From Owenia fusiformis (taxonomy: Eukaryota > Annelida > Polychaeta > Sabellida > Oweniidae), in the NCBI GenBank assembly GCA_903813345.2, contig CAIIXF020000005.1:32429375-32493374 (forward strand): 64,000 nt of DNA, given 5' to 3'. A program made the translations under genes and the position numbers. Positions 1-11,300 of this stretch are shown piece by piece. Positions within the stretch are counted from its first letter, which is position 1, and each line of letters starts with the position of its first letter. The notes beneath the pieces were generated by a model, which was not told the DNA's origin, ran no database searches, and was given only the letters and a program-made list of their open reading frames with translations.

Positions 1-341
1 TCAGTAGAACGGCAAAGATAAGAAATTGGGAGACCATTGTGCAATAATATATGGAAAAGTATATTCATAATGTACATGAATGACATTTGTATATCTTGGA
101 TTGCTTCTAGTTTGGCTTATAAAGTGTGTGGCCTCTTATATTTGGATGTTTCTCTGCCATGTTATTTTCAATAAGATTAACATGGCTGAAATTCTTCAAA
201 TTACAAGACGGCACAGGCTTATTGCACAAAAAACTAAAAAATCTGAAATATACAAATGTCATTCATGTACATTATGAATATACTTTTCTATATATTATTG
301 CACAATGGTCTCCCAATTTCTTATTTTTGCTGTTCTACTGA
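1..341. mobile_element. Foldback element with ~95-bp inverted arms
   Basis: The first ~95 bases reappear as a near-perfect reverse complement at about 245-341, where the sequence ends GTTCTACTGA against TCAGTAGAAC at base 1. The central part contains a smaller inverted pair around CCATGTTATT...AACATGG. The same central motif occurs in the element at 515-911, so the two look related. There is no transposase-like reading frame. The two short ORFs here (80-277 and 126-341) come from the arms and are not genes. The left end coincides with the window edge, so the true boundary and target duplication cannot be seen. Confidence 0.8.
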
Positions 342-514
342 CGAAATGAAGCAGTGAAATGGACTCTAGCACAGCATGTTGTCAAATGGAAATAAAGCTA
401 GGGGAAGTAACAAATATGCAGACTTCATATGTAAACAAATATTTTTTAATCCCAAATTTTAACATGTGGGCTATAGTCTGAATATTTTCGTTCCAAATTT
501 CAAAAAAATTCAGA

Positions 515-911
515 CTACAGTCAAAACAGAAATGTTTGTGACTACTTTGAATTTAAAAAATAAGCAATCAAATGGCCATATTGAAACAGTTTATGTAAAA
601 ATTGAAACATTTATATTTATCCTAACTTTTGTATATTTCAGATAGTAATGTATAATGTGCAGCAAAGCTGTGGCCTTTTGTAATTTAGGGAGTTTCAGCC
701 ATGTTAATTTTTCCGAAAATAACATGGCAGAGAAGTATCAAAATATAGGAGGACACAGATATGATAGCTAATCTACAAAACAAACTAAAATATACAAAAG
801 TTAGGATAAATATAAATGTTTCTATTTTTACATAAACTGTTTCAATATGGTCATTTGATTGCTTATTTTTTAAATTGAAAGTAGTCACAAACATTTCTGT
901 TTTGACTGTAG
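515..911. mobile_element. Foldback element with ~125-bp inverted arms
   Basis: The left arm starts CTACAGTCAAAACAGAAATG and the right arm ends with its reverse complement at 911. The arms are about 125 nt with few mismatches. The loop carries a CCATGTTAATTT...AAATAACATGG inverted motif like that at 1-341. The right half (AAACAAACTAAAATATAC and onward) recurs at 17860-17985. This is a non-autonomous element. The minus ORF at 685-939 is a by-product of the arm. Confidence 0.8.
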
Positions 912-2130
912 TAGAGGATATCGTCAAGTAAAAATCCATTGTATGTACAGTACTTTACAGGGTTTTGGTTGTCTCTTCAGTTTATATTTTCTAGTCGCTT
1001 GGAATGGATATTCTGTTTATGAACACAATAATAATGTATATATACCTGTTGTGTAGTATAGGCAAGCAACCAAAACTACTGCAAACATCTTCCACACCAT
1101 CTTTCAGCCTATAAATAATTAATTTTACATATGAAATAACTTGCTCCTGGTGCTTTTTTCTGCAAAATCCTGTAAATATAATTATGGATTGCTAACAAAT
1201 AGCTACTGTAAGGGAAAAACATGTCGCGACTTATTCAAGACTATTGCGACTTCTAATGGATGAAATACATACAAAAATGATCCCCTAAAAAAATAATTAT
1301 AATTACAAGTCTTCTAAATTGAATCCGGTTTGTGTCTAAATTCACATTTTTAAAAATTATTACACTGGCCCCTGATATCTTCTGGTTCAAAATGAAAATA
1401 CATCTATCAGAATTCAGACACAAAACTTTTAAATATTTAGGATTGTTAATGTTTGAAAAAATTACTTCATGATGCTCCTGATGGCTTCTGAGCCATGTTC
1501 TTTTTGAAGCATGCAGGCCTCAAAATGTTGATAACATTGGATAAAACAATGCAAAATGGTTTTACTTTTCACGGGCCCTTTAAATATGAATGTATTTTAT
1601 TTATAATATTGCACTGGTCCTTTGATTGCTAGTTTTCCTTGACACATAAAATAGTTTGTTTCTGAACTATGAAGATGGATGCAACAAGGTAAGGATGCCT
1701 TTCAAAAAAAGTTATATATGGATGCTATCACCACAGATGGCAGAATTTTTCTAAGAAAATACATCCTAAAGAAAGATTTTCTTTAGGATGTATACTAAGA
1801 AAAATCCTGCCATCTGTGGCCATCACGTTTTATTTTGAACCAAAAAATAAAATAAAATTTCACTGTCGATTATTTCCTAGGATGAATAACACATCCTTGA
1901 CTATTTCTTACTTTAACATCGAGAGAAGGCACAAGTCCATTTGAATATTATGTACTTACAATTCCTGACCAACCCTGTCTCTCTCCAAACGGCCTAGTCA
2001 CAAATGGGCTTTAGAAACCACGTGGACAGCATACACATCAGTAGTCAATACCAGATTAAGCAGGTTACTCATGCGCAACCGGTGTAGTCACACGCCAAGG
2101 CGTTCGATTTTCACTATTATTTGAAAAAGT
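912..2130. other. Intergenic, AT-rich, with one hairpin
   Basis: No coding potential recognised. At 1724-1825 there is an imperfect hairpin of about 45-nt arms (CCACAGATGGCAG ... CTGCCATCTGTGG, with ACATCCTAAAGAAA near the centre). It is probably a miniature inverted-repeat element. The rest is unremarkable AT-rich DNA. Confidence 0.6.
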
Positions 2131-2131
2131 A

Positions 2132-2273
2132 ATGCCTGGGTCACATTTGTTCCGATCCATCGGCCGGCGCCCGGCCGATTGAGTGTTTTGTTCAAAATCG
2201 TATTCAATTTTGAATAAAATACTCAATCGCCCGGGCGCCGTCGTGAAAATCTGAGCAAATGTGACCAAGGTAT
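2132..2273. mobile_element. Palindromic MITE, family A, copy 1
   Basis: This is an almost wholly self-complementary block. GGTCACATTTGTTC at the left pairs with GAGCAAATGTGACC at the right, and GC-rich GGCCGGGCGCC-type cores pair around ACTCAATCG. A diverged copy of the same architecture is at 35142-35281, with matching TTTGCTCAGATTTTCA and GAGTATTTTGTTCA blocks. Both copies produce a similar spurious ORF of 60-70 codons, which reflects common descent of the element and not a gene. Confidence 0.8.
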
Positions 2274-2301
2274 AAGTACGTACTCACTGTACTGAGTTTG
2301 A

Positions 2302-2533
2302 GGGGGTGTACCAAATAAAGTGTGGCAGTTAAACGCGTACGGCGAGGAACAACACGAGGGCGATGACATTTGAGCAAACTGATGTTTTCATTTATTTACA
2401 GATAAAAATATCAAGAAACTAGACCAGATATCCCTGAAACAATAAAAAACATTAGTTTGCTCAAATGTCATCACCCTCGTGCTGTACCTTACCCCATGCG
2501 TTCAACTGTCACGCTTAATTTGGTACAGCCCCT
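2302..2533. mobile_element. MITE with ~73-bp terminal inverted repeats
   Basis: The left TIR starts GTACCAAATAAAG and continues through CACGAGGGCGATGACATTTG. The right end carries the reverse complement, ending CTTAATTTGGTAC. Similarity continues slightly outward (GGGGTGTACC against GGTACAGCCCC). The loop is about 85 bp and non-coding. No target duplication could be fixed with confidence. Confidence 0.8.
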
Positions 2534-5070
2534 GTGAGTACTGACTTATCAAATCACGTACCAGTACAGGCGTGCACTTTGGGAGTTTAAGGAAGTTTCG
2601 CAGAAGCGTAACTAGGCTGTTTTGCTGATATGCATTGGTGAATCCCGTCTTTTAGATTCTACTGGCGACAATTTAATAGAAATAAGTTTATATCATGTGC
2701 TAAATCTGATATAAAATGTTTTTAAAATGTTCGATTTTTATAAATTCATATCGCGAACAAATCCATATCGAGAACAAAACAAAATGTTTCCTGCGAGGCG
2801 CGGTATGCGTATAATTTACGTTATGCATTGTCCCCTGATGATTTCGACTGTTGTGTAAGTATAAACAAATATTATAAAATATGTAGACAACAATACTCAG
2901 AATAAGGTCAAGTAAAAGGCATCATTTCCTTTTTAAATATAACCCCGAGAGCGTCAATTTGAATTATTATCAAAATGATATTGATCAAATTTGTTTATTC
3001 CTTTGTGGAACGCCAGTTGGAACAGTGAACTCACTAAATTTGGACCTATATTGCACCGAAAATCATGTTAATTGTTTACCAGAAAATGATAGTTTACCTA
3101 GAAATTATTTTTTAAGGTTATTTTATTTCCATAATTATGAGTCATATATAATATTACTCACGTGTACACATGGAAAAAACAAACCTACGTTTACACATTA
3201 TTGGCTTGGCCTAGAAATAAATTGCCTATCTGCGTTATTTAAACGTATTTTCGAAAAATGGCCGCTTTTGCAAGGTGCGTCTCATTACAAGAAACTAGAG
3301 TATATTGAAAAATGATTTATTTAGGCAAGAGTATTTCTCCAAATATTGTTATTATGCTGTTATATATTTATCGAAGACTAATTATGTTCCTTCTTATTTG
3401 TTTGATGTATTTAGATTATTCAGATTACACCACGAGTACACGATCAACAATACACAAAACGTCAAAGAAGTGTTTCTTTGCGAGAACGTTCCCATTACTA
3501 TTGCGAAAGTAAGATTGAAAGATTGACAGGCATGACGCTGTAGTTTGCAAACTTGCTAGTTACCAGACTTATTAAGGGGAGTGTAGGTCTTAAATATGTC
3601 GTTTTCACAGCATTTCTGTCATTTTAATCATGTTTAATTAATATTTGGGATTCGTGTCAAAGGTCGACCAAGAATAATATTTGGCAACACTAAATTATTC
3701 GCAATGGGTGTTTTCTTCACAAAAGAAACAATTTGACATGCAAAGTATAATCTGAATAGTCAAATATATCAAACAAATAAGTACAACATTGTATAACAGG
3801 CTTCATATTTCACATCATTTAGCCTATGGCGATTATTTGTTTGTTTGTTTGTTTGTACTTCCCCCTCCTCCTTAGATTATTTATATTGCATTTAGGCATT
3901 TATAGCAGAAGCATATCTGGATAAACCATGGAAAGGAGCATTCAATTTCTAATATTTTGGAATATATTATTCATAAAATGTTGTCAACTTATGACATAGT
4001 GGTTTGTCATTTCTCAGTTTCCAGGGCACAACTTTACAAGTCTGTATCAATATAACTAAAATTCCTTAAATATTTAACTTATACTTGACAATAATTATAT
4101 CATGCCATTTTGGAATTATTTATTATTACTTATTCATTATTATCAGTAAACTAATAAATCTAAACCATTGTAGGCCTAAGTAATCCTTACCAAGCTTTCA
4201 ATTTTGCTACTTTCAGATGTATTATTATAAAAATGCGCGGCGATGTATAAATTATGATTGTACAATGTAGAAGTTATTTAGACGGTCTATTCAAATTTCA
4301 AATCATATAAATAAACAAAACTCAAAAATTAACATATCCAAGACGATGTTTAATGGATAATAATGGAAACCACCAGTGTAGTTTTTATTTTTTCCAATGT
4401 ACAATAATGGTGTTGAGCAATTTTCTATCAACTTCCTTCATCAATATTATTTCATAAAATTTCCGAGAAATTGTATTTCATGATATTATGAGCATTGATA
4501 TGAATATGTGCCAAATGTTTCATCATATTTTGTTAGAAATAACTAAAATGGTCACACATTTTAATAATAGCTTGATGAATGACTATGGTATTTTTACAAT
4601 TGAATAATAGTATATAAAATTATGATAGAATTACGATAAATGAAGGTTTTGTTTTTTAATTGTTTTCCACCTCTCACCCCCCTTTGATTTGGTCCTTCTG
4701 GTCTAAATTTACTTCACATCTTAGATAAGGACAGTGTAATCCAACAAAATTTTGGATAGTTTCACAAAACATTTATTCAATAATCTTTAACAAAATATTT
4801 AACTAAAAAACGGCAACTCCAGGGAGTAGCAAATCCATACAACAAATTATTCATACATTCACCATGTACCTCGTATATACTGTATATAGAATCTACTGTT
4901 ACAACCCTCTATTTGCACATACACTAGATTCACTTAGGTGAAATCTCAGAAATACAGCCAATTCAAGGTTTGGGTGGCCAAGTTTAACTTATAAAGGCAC
5001 AAATCAGAAAGGAGGTACGAGATAAAATACCTTTGATTTCACTATAATACAGCCTTTTTGGAAAGATCTA
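2534..5070. other. Intergenic, no recognised gene
   Basis: AT-rich. A 118-codon open frame at 2959-3315 opens with TTG, not ATG, and has no recognisable domain; I do not call it a gene. A TTTG microsatellite lies near 3836-3856. Nothing else is supported. Confidence 0.5.
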
Positions 5071-5074
5071 ATTA

Positions 5075-5254
5075 CAGTAAAACCTGTATATAGTGAACAC
5101 CCATTGAACTACAAAAATGTGTTCACTGTAGGTAGGTGTTCACTACAAAGAGGGGATTTTCATACATGAGTCAATGTAAAATGTGTCTTGAGTGGGCGTT
5201 CATTAAACACAGATGTTCACTAGAGAGAGGTGTTCACTAAGACAGGTTTTACTG
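5075..5254. mobile_element. Pogo/Tigger-like MITE, copy 1
   Basis: The termini are CAGTAAAACCTGT and ACAGGTTTTACTG, flanked on both sides by TA, as expected for a Tc1/mariner-superfamily (pogo/Tigger) TA target duplication. The inside is made of GTGTTCACT-type repeats. There is no transposase. Relatives in this window are at about 26717-26901 and 37696-37894. Confidence 0.85.
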
Positions 5255-7907
5255 TATAATTTACAATATTCTGGATTTTTCAAAGCAATAATCAGACCAT
5301 CCACCTAAGCAGGTGTCCAGAATCCGTACCTTCTGGATTTTGAAGTCCTTTGATCAGAAGATGGAATCGGACAAATAAAGTAATTGTGATCTTCTCTGAA
5401 ATATATAATTTTAGTATTAAATAGCCTAACCTTGCCCAAGTCCCCGGGCTCAAGTCGGTCTCTTTTACTTATTTTGATTTCTATTGTGGTATCAATTCAA
5501 GATCAGATAAGTAAAAAATAAACTGTGAAATCTAAACTGTGTATTCAGTAATATTCTTGAAGATTGACGAAGGCTTCACCATATCCAATATAACTTCATT
5601 CATTTGGATAATTAAATAGTAAAACACAAAGGCTACCAATCTATCTGAATATGTAAAATAATGACAGTAAAGGCCCTAATAAAATCATGTCACAAGCCAA
5701 TTTTACAGCAATGATGCACTCTGGGCCATTTAAAATCTTAAATAGGACCCTGGCAAACTAGACATTGCATACAGAGTAATCTACAATGCTAAGTGAGCTC
5801 TTCTTTCTCCAAAAGATAGGTAACATGTCTCTCATTAATATAATGAATGTAGTCAGTGGTCTCGCGAATAAGCTAAATAACATCATTCATAAAATATCAA
5901 TTTTCACAAAATAGTAAAAAGATTTTGTTGTAATTACAACACTCCATGATTGCATTTAATTAAAATTTTCAAAATTCTTATGACAATATATTTCAAATTG
6001 GGCTTAAAGTGTGTGAGAAAAAAGCTACATTGACCAAAGAGTTTATTTCAGACGAGTCATCAGAGCTGTCGCAGTAACCATGAGGTTGTGAGTTTGAGAA
6101 ACGTGAGCTCCTTGGATATATACTATCAATCCTGTTTCCAAATTATTCTATTTAGATTTGCATAACACAAACACTGTGAAAAATCAACTTTTCAATCAGT
6201 GATAACTTTGTCATCAATAAAAACAACTTATACAGAAGAGATTTAACATTTAACATGTACATGTTGAAATGTTGTTGATGACCTGTTACAAACACTGAAC
6301 CTGTCACTGTGCAACATCCTTACTGATGATCAGTCTGGAGTCAAGTTTAATACATCAGGGGCGGATCCAGGAACCAACAAGCGGGGGGGGCATATTTGGA
6401 GTTTGAAAAAAAAATTCCACGCAAAAAAATGTTGGGCCCCTGAAACAAAAAAGTGGGCCCAAATTTTGAAAATTTTAAGGCCCATTTTCCTGATAATTTG
6501 ACCTAAAATTAAAAAATAAGGCCTTAAAAGGCCCATTTTTGCCAAAAAGATGTGACTGAAAAAAAGTTACTGAAATAAATCCATTAATGCTGAATGGTCT
6601 GTGATACATAAAGCAAAGAGTATGCAGTATACAGGTACATAAGTGCACGATGCCCTATATCTTGTGTATGATGGTTCTTCAATAAAAAAAATAATATATA
6701 ATACTAATTAACATATTTGTATGGTCTATTTATTTATCTTAACAAAACTTGAATTCACAATCTACATAGAGCTAGAGCTGGCATAGAATGGAATTGAAAT
6801 TGATATTTATTGATTTCGTTTATTCCTATTTGCTATGTGTTGGCAAGTGTTCTTTATGTAAAATGACAATTTAAAAAAATATCAGAAAAAAGAAGCGGTC
6901 CAAAAGTCCATTTCAGATATCTGACATTTCGGACAATAATTCTTCTCCCTGCCAGCCCTACGTACAACATGTATGAATATCCAATTATACTTTTAATTAA
7001 GAATATGACATTTTAGAGGGACATCTTTCACTAAGACCTAAATGGATCAAACTTTGGTTCACCCGAGTAATAGAAGATTTGCACACTCTATATGGCTACA
7101 TGATTTCTCATACACTTTAAATAAAAATATGATCTCAGTATACATGTACATACAGAATATGTTGGTATACTTTACATAATGTACAATTTAGTTTATACAG
7201 TATACATGTAATGTACAAAGTAATATAATATTAAAAAATAATTAAATATATCCTTCATGGTGGTATAATCAATCATAAGTTAATTTAAAAAAAATATATC
7301 ACACATTTGTACCATATTTATAATTCTTTATCTTTACACATGTAAACACCTTTACATATATACTAGATTTTTCAAAAAAATGAAATGTAAAACAACATTA
7401 ACAAAATTATAACAACTGCATAAATCAACAATAAAAATTATAGTACATGTAGTAAGCCCATTGCAATTTACATTTTAAACGTCTTATAAAGAAAAATATT
7501 TACACAGAAAGTAGGACTTGGAAGGAAATGAGATATATTTAAAGTAATTACCAACCCCATTGGTATCTTGATATGGTTGCTAAAACTAAAAATTATCTAT
7601 TTTCCAATCGTATAATGAGAAAATATTATTGTACATTCAAAGACCTAGTTTTTCATATTTTGGCATAGTATTGATAGTTTATAATTGGTTATAGCAACCA
7701 TTTACCAAGACAGCAATAGGCTTGCAAGAAATGTCAGCTTAACTGAGAGGGTTACACATCTTTAACCTGATACCTTCAATATATCCTGTTATGCCCAAAT
7801 GGGACTTTGGCAAATACTCAGTAGCTCCACATGGAGTATTCCATATATATATCAATCTCTTAACTACTGTATATACAAATATTTCATGTATTTTCAAAAT
7901 GGCCACA
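5255..7907. other. Intergenic / 3' flank of the minus-strand coiled-coil gene
   Basis: A dispersed repeat at about 6355-6545 starts GGGGCGGATCCAGGAACC, then G-rich, then AAATTTTGAAAATTTTAAGGCCC. A related, inverted and diverged copy lies at about 18305-18460. The 3' UTR of the gene ending at 7908 must lie in the right part of this stretch, but no polyadenylation site can be fixed. No other gene is visible. Confidence 0.5.
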
Positions 7908-8399
7908 TTAGTTACAACAAAGGTCAATATGTTTTAGCAGGTTAGCAGCTAAATGTGGTCTATAAGATTTATGGCATTTAGGACACTGCATATCATCGCT
8001 ATCCATGATACTATCCTTACTATAATAGTCATTTCCTGACTTCCGCGTTTTCGTCTCATATCCATTCAAATTGTTCTGGGAGATTTTTGTTGTATAATTA
8101 TTTGACTTTATATAATCATTCCCTGTGATTGGTAAAGAGTCCAGATGGAAATCTCCATTATGAGTGTCATGTACTCCAGAGTCCACCTCATCATAACCTT
8201 CTTCGTCATCATCAGCATCAGTAGCTTCATTTTTGATGTTTGACCCCCTAGTGACGTTACGAGCACGGTCAGCTGTAACATTACGTTGGAGATTCATTGG
8301 TGAGTAGGCGGCTTGATTATTCATCCAGGGTGCTTCGTTGGTGAAGTCTGCATGTCTTGTATAATCCATATTCTGCCCTCCTCTTGCCAACAGTGATGG
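7908..8399 (-). CDS. C-terminal exon: LIR-like motif and UBZ-like zinc finger
   Basis: This exon has 163 codons plus TAA. A low-complexity N/D/S-rich tail holds DDDEEGYDEV at about 8184-8213, an aromatic-x-x-aliphatic core preceded by acids, as in LC3-interacting motifs. The last 25 residues hold Cys642, Cys645, His660 and Cys664 (7917-7985), a CCHC arrangement like the C-terminal fingers of optineurin and TAX1BP1. The protein stops three codons after the last ligand cysteine region. Confidence 0.8.
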   Translation of the reverse strand, partial: PSLLARGGQNMDYTRHADFTNEAPWMNNQAAYSPMNLQRNVTADRARNVTRGSNIKNEATDADDDEEGYDEVDSGVHDTHNGDFHLDSLPITGNDYIKSNNYTTKISQNNLNGYETKTRKSGNDYYSKDSIMDSDDMQCPKCHKSYRPHLAANLLKHIDLCCN

Positions 8400-11300
8400 C
8401 TGCAAAAAAAGAATAAGAACAAAATAGTAAAAATGGAACCATTTAGAAGGTTCCTCGCCCAATATAATTGCTCTATTACTTAACCAATTAAAACAAAAAA
8501 GGTAAAATAACCCTTTTCACTTTATCGACTTATTAACCAAATTGCCTACAAACTATGGCTCATGCTTCCAAGAACTAAGATATAATATAATTCATTATGT
8601 TCTGAGCACAAAAAAACACGTAAAATGATATTTAAAAATTGCCATTTTTCAAAATGTAATTATTAATTTGTTCAAACTATCTATAACATTTACCTCTTGC
8701 AGTGCATACTGCACTTGCCTCCCTCGTTGTTTATCCATGTAGGAGTCCTCGAGATTTCTGAGGGCCACACTCCTCGTAGCATTCATCTGGGCCATGGTGC
8801 CTGCCTGAAAGTCTGCAAGGAGTCTGTTGGCAATAGCCAGCTCTTCACGTAAGGTCTCTATTGTTGCCTGGGCCCTCTCTCGATCTCGCCGTTCTGATTC
8901 AAAATCTTGACGAAAAAGTTCAACCTAAAGAAATATGAATCATTGAGAATTATTTTTGAATGCAGACAATTCACCTACATTGAAGTCTAATTCATCATTC
9001 ACCAATATAGTCAGATGCACTTTATCTACTCTACACAAACGGTCCACCTACATGTATTTTTACATTTATCCACATTGCTGTTTCACATTCATCCACATTG
9101 TTGTTTCACATTTATCCACATTGTTGTATTACATTAATCCATATTGTTGTTTCACATTTATCCACATTGTTGTTGCCCTTACATGCACTTTTCCTTCCAG
9201 TGTTTCTTACATACCTGATGCTCTAGTGCCTCCACTTTGCCTATACTCTGCATATTAGTGCCTCTTAAGCCTTTCCCCTCTAGCTCTTCTTCCAGTGTGT
9301 TCACTCTCTCATTGAGGGCTTCTATAACACTCTTCTGGTTGAAACAACTCTCCTTGAGCTTAAAGTTATCAATTTGTGTCTGAAATAATATTGAAACTTG
9401 AAAGTATAGGACGAGGCATAATTTTAATGCAAATAGACACAATCAGATTATTACAATTTTTTGGGGGGATTTTGATAAAAATACTTATGTAGGCTAGTGC
9501 CTGCATGCTCCCGCACCCAACAATACAAGACAATATCGCCCTTTGAAATAATTTTGAATAATAAGCCTACAGTTTAGCAGCCCCGCCCCAAAGGTTGGTA
9601 CATGTGACAGCCCAGGTATTAAATCATTTCAAATCTACCACACCGACCCTTTCTTGACCAATCACTGAAGTGGAAGGAACATGTGCTAAATACATGCTCA
9701 TTAATTATGCGGTGACGTCAGAGGAAATGACCATATAGAAAGTCGTCCGTATTTCAACGACGAGCTCTGATTGGTTCGGTGATATCAGAGATTTATTGTA
9801 AACTGAAAGAGTGAACACAAAAGTCTCCTTTAAGAATTGAAGTCTACCATGCCCACCATGTGAATGAGAGCCATAAAAAGCATCATACCATTATCAAATT
9901 TAAAAAAATCAAGAAATTCCAAACAATTAATTGAATTACCCTGGCCTTATAGAGCAATTGTTCATGCTTTAACTTTAAATCTTAAAATTTAGTTTTCAAA
10001 TTCCGTTATAAAATAGATCATTCAGGCTCCCTTAGCAACTGTGGACTGGCTATGTGGTATTTCCGAATGTGTGTTGTCCTTTTAGTAGAAGTAATATTGA
10101 TTTTTCAAAATGTTTTTGTTCTTCCAACTACAGTGTAATTGGAGTTTGGACAATGTGAAGAATATGTCGAAGTAAGATATTTTTGTCAGTAATCCAATAA
10201 TGCCCAAAACTTGCAGTATGTTTTATAGTTTGATGGCACATGACCTTAATGGCACATAGGTGGCACTATAATCCTGTCGTAGAACTTGATATAAGTATTA
10301 GAGAGTGACTGAAAACTTAAAACCATAATCCCCTTAATTCATTGCCATGGTAAGAAGTGATGAATAAAATTAGAAAACTGGATGTTTGTAACATACATAT
10401 ACCTATGTAATCCCTGTCTGTCAGACTTCACATCTCATAGAATCACTCTCACAAATGTTTCTAAGTATTATACATGTATATCGTAAATGCTACTAACCTT
10501 GTTTAGTTCCTTTTCCAAATCATCAATTTTCTTTTTTGATTCTAACAAGACCATGTCCATCTTTTCTTTCTCTGCCCATGTAATCCTGCTTGGATCTTCT
10601 TTTTCCTCAATTCTAGATTTCAGAATTGCTTTCTCGTCTTTCAGTTTAGTTACAAACTGGTCTCGTTGTTTATTATAATGCTGCCATCTGGTGTTCATTT
10701 CTACCACTTCTTTCAGTTTCTCTTTCATTTTACGATTATCTTCCTCCAAGTCTCTTATCTTCGCATTTAACAACGTCACATCATCAGTTTCAGTTTTACC
10801 TTCTACCCTGGTCTGAAATTGAAAGAAAATTTGTCTCAAAGTAATTAAACTAATTTCTTAAATGAGCTCAATTGACTATAACTACTATGTATTATATTTT
10901 ATTATCTATTTTACATAAATGAAAATAAAAATTAAGTATTGACTTTTATATTATACAGTTTAAATACTTCACAAATTTATTAATCAACTTTATGTTTTGA
11001 GGTATTTTTGAAAATTATTCAATATCTGTTGTCAAAAATTAAAGGTTAAGTTTCATAAGCAGCTCAGCTTTGCATTTAAAATTTAAATAGTATGTTTTTC
11101 ATCTTAAAATGTTCCTGAGTCACAAATAAAAATCAAGTAAAACCTTTATAATTCAATTTTATGTAACTGTTACTGATAGAAAAAGTTTACTTTGAAAGAT
11201 GAAAATGTAGGTTTATTAAAATCTTACATTTATCATACACATTTTACAAAAATGCTAAATTCAGCTTGTAAAAAACCAAAATCAATTTATTGAAGTGCTC

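Noticed and set aside
2959-3315. 118-codon plus-strand ORF
   Set aside because: Begins at TTG, has no recognisable domain and no flanking splice signals tied to other coding blocks.
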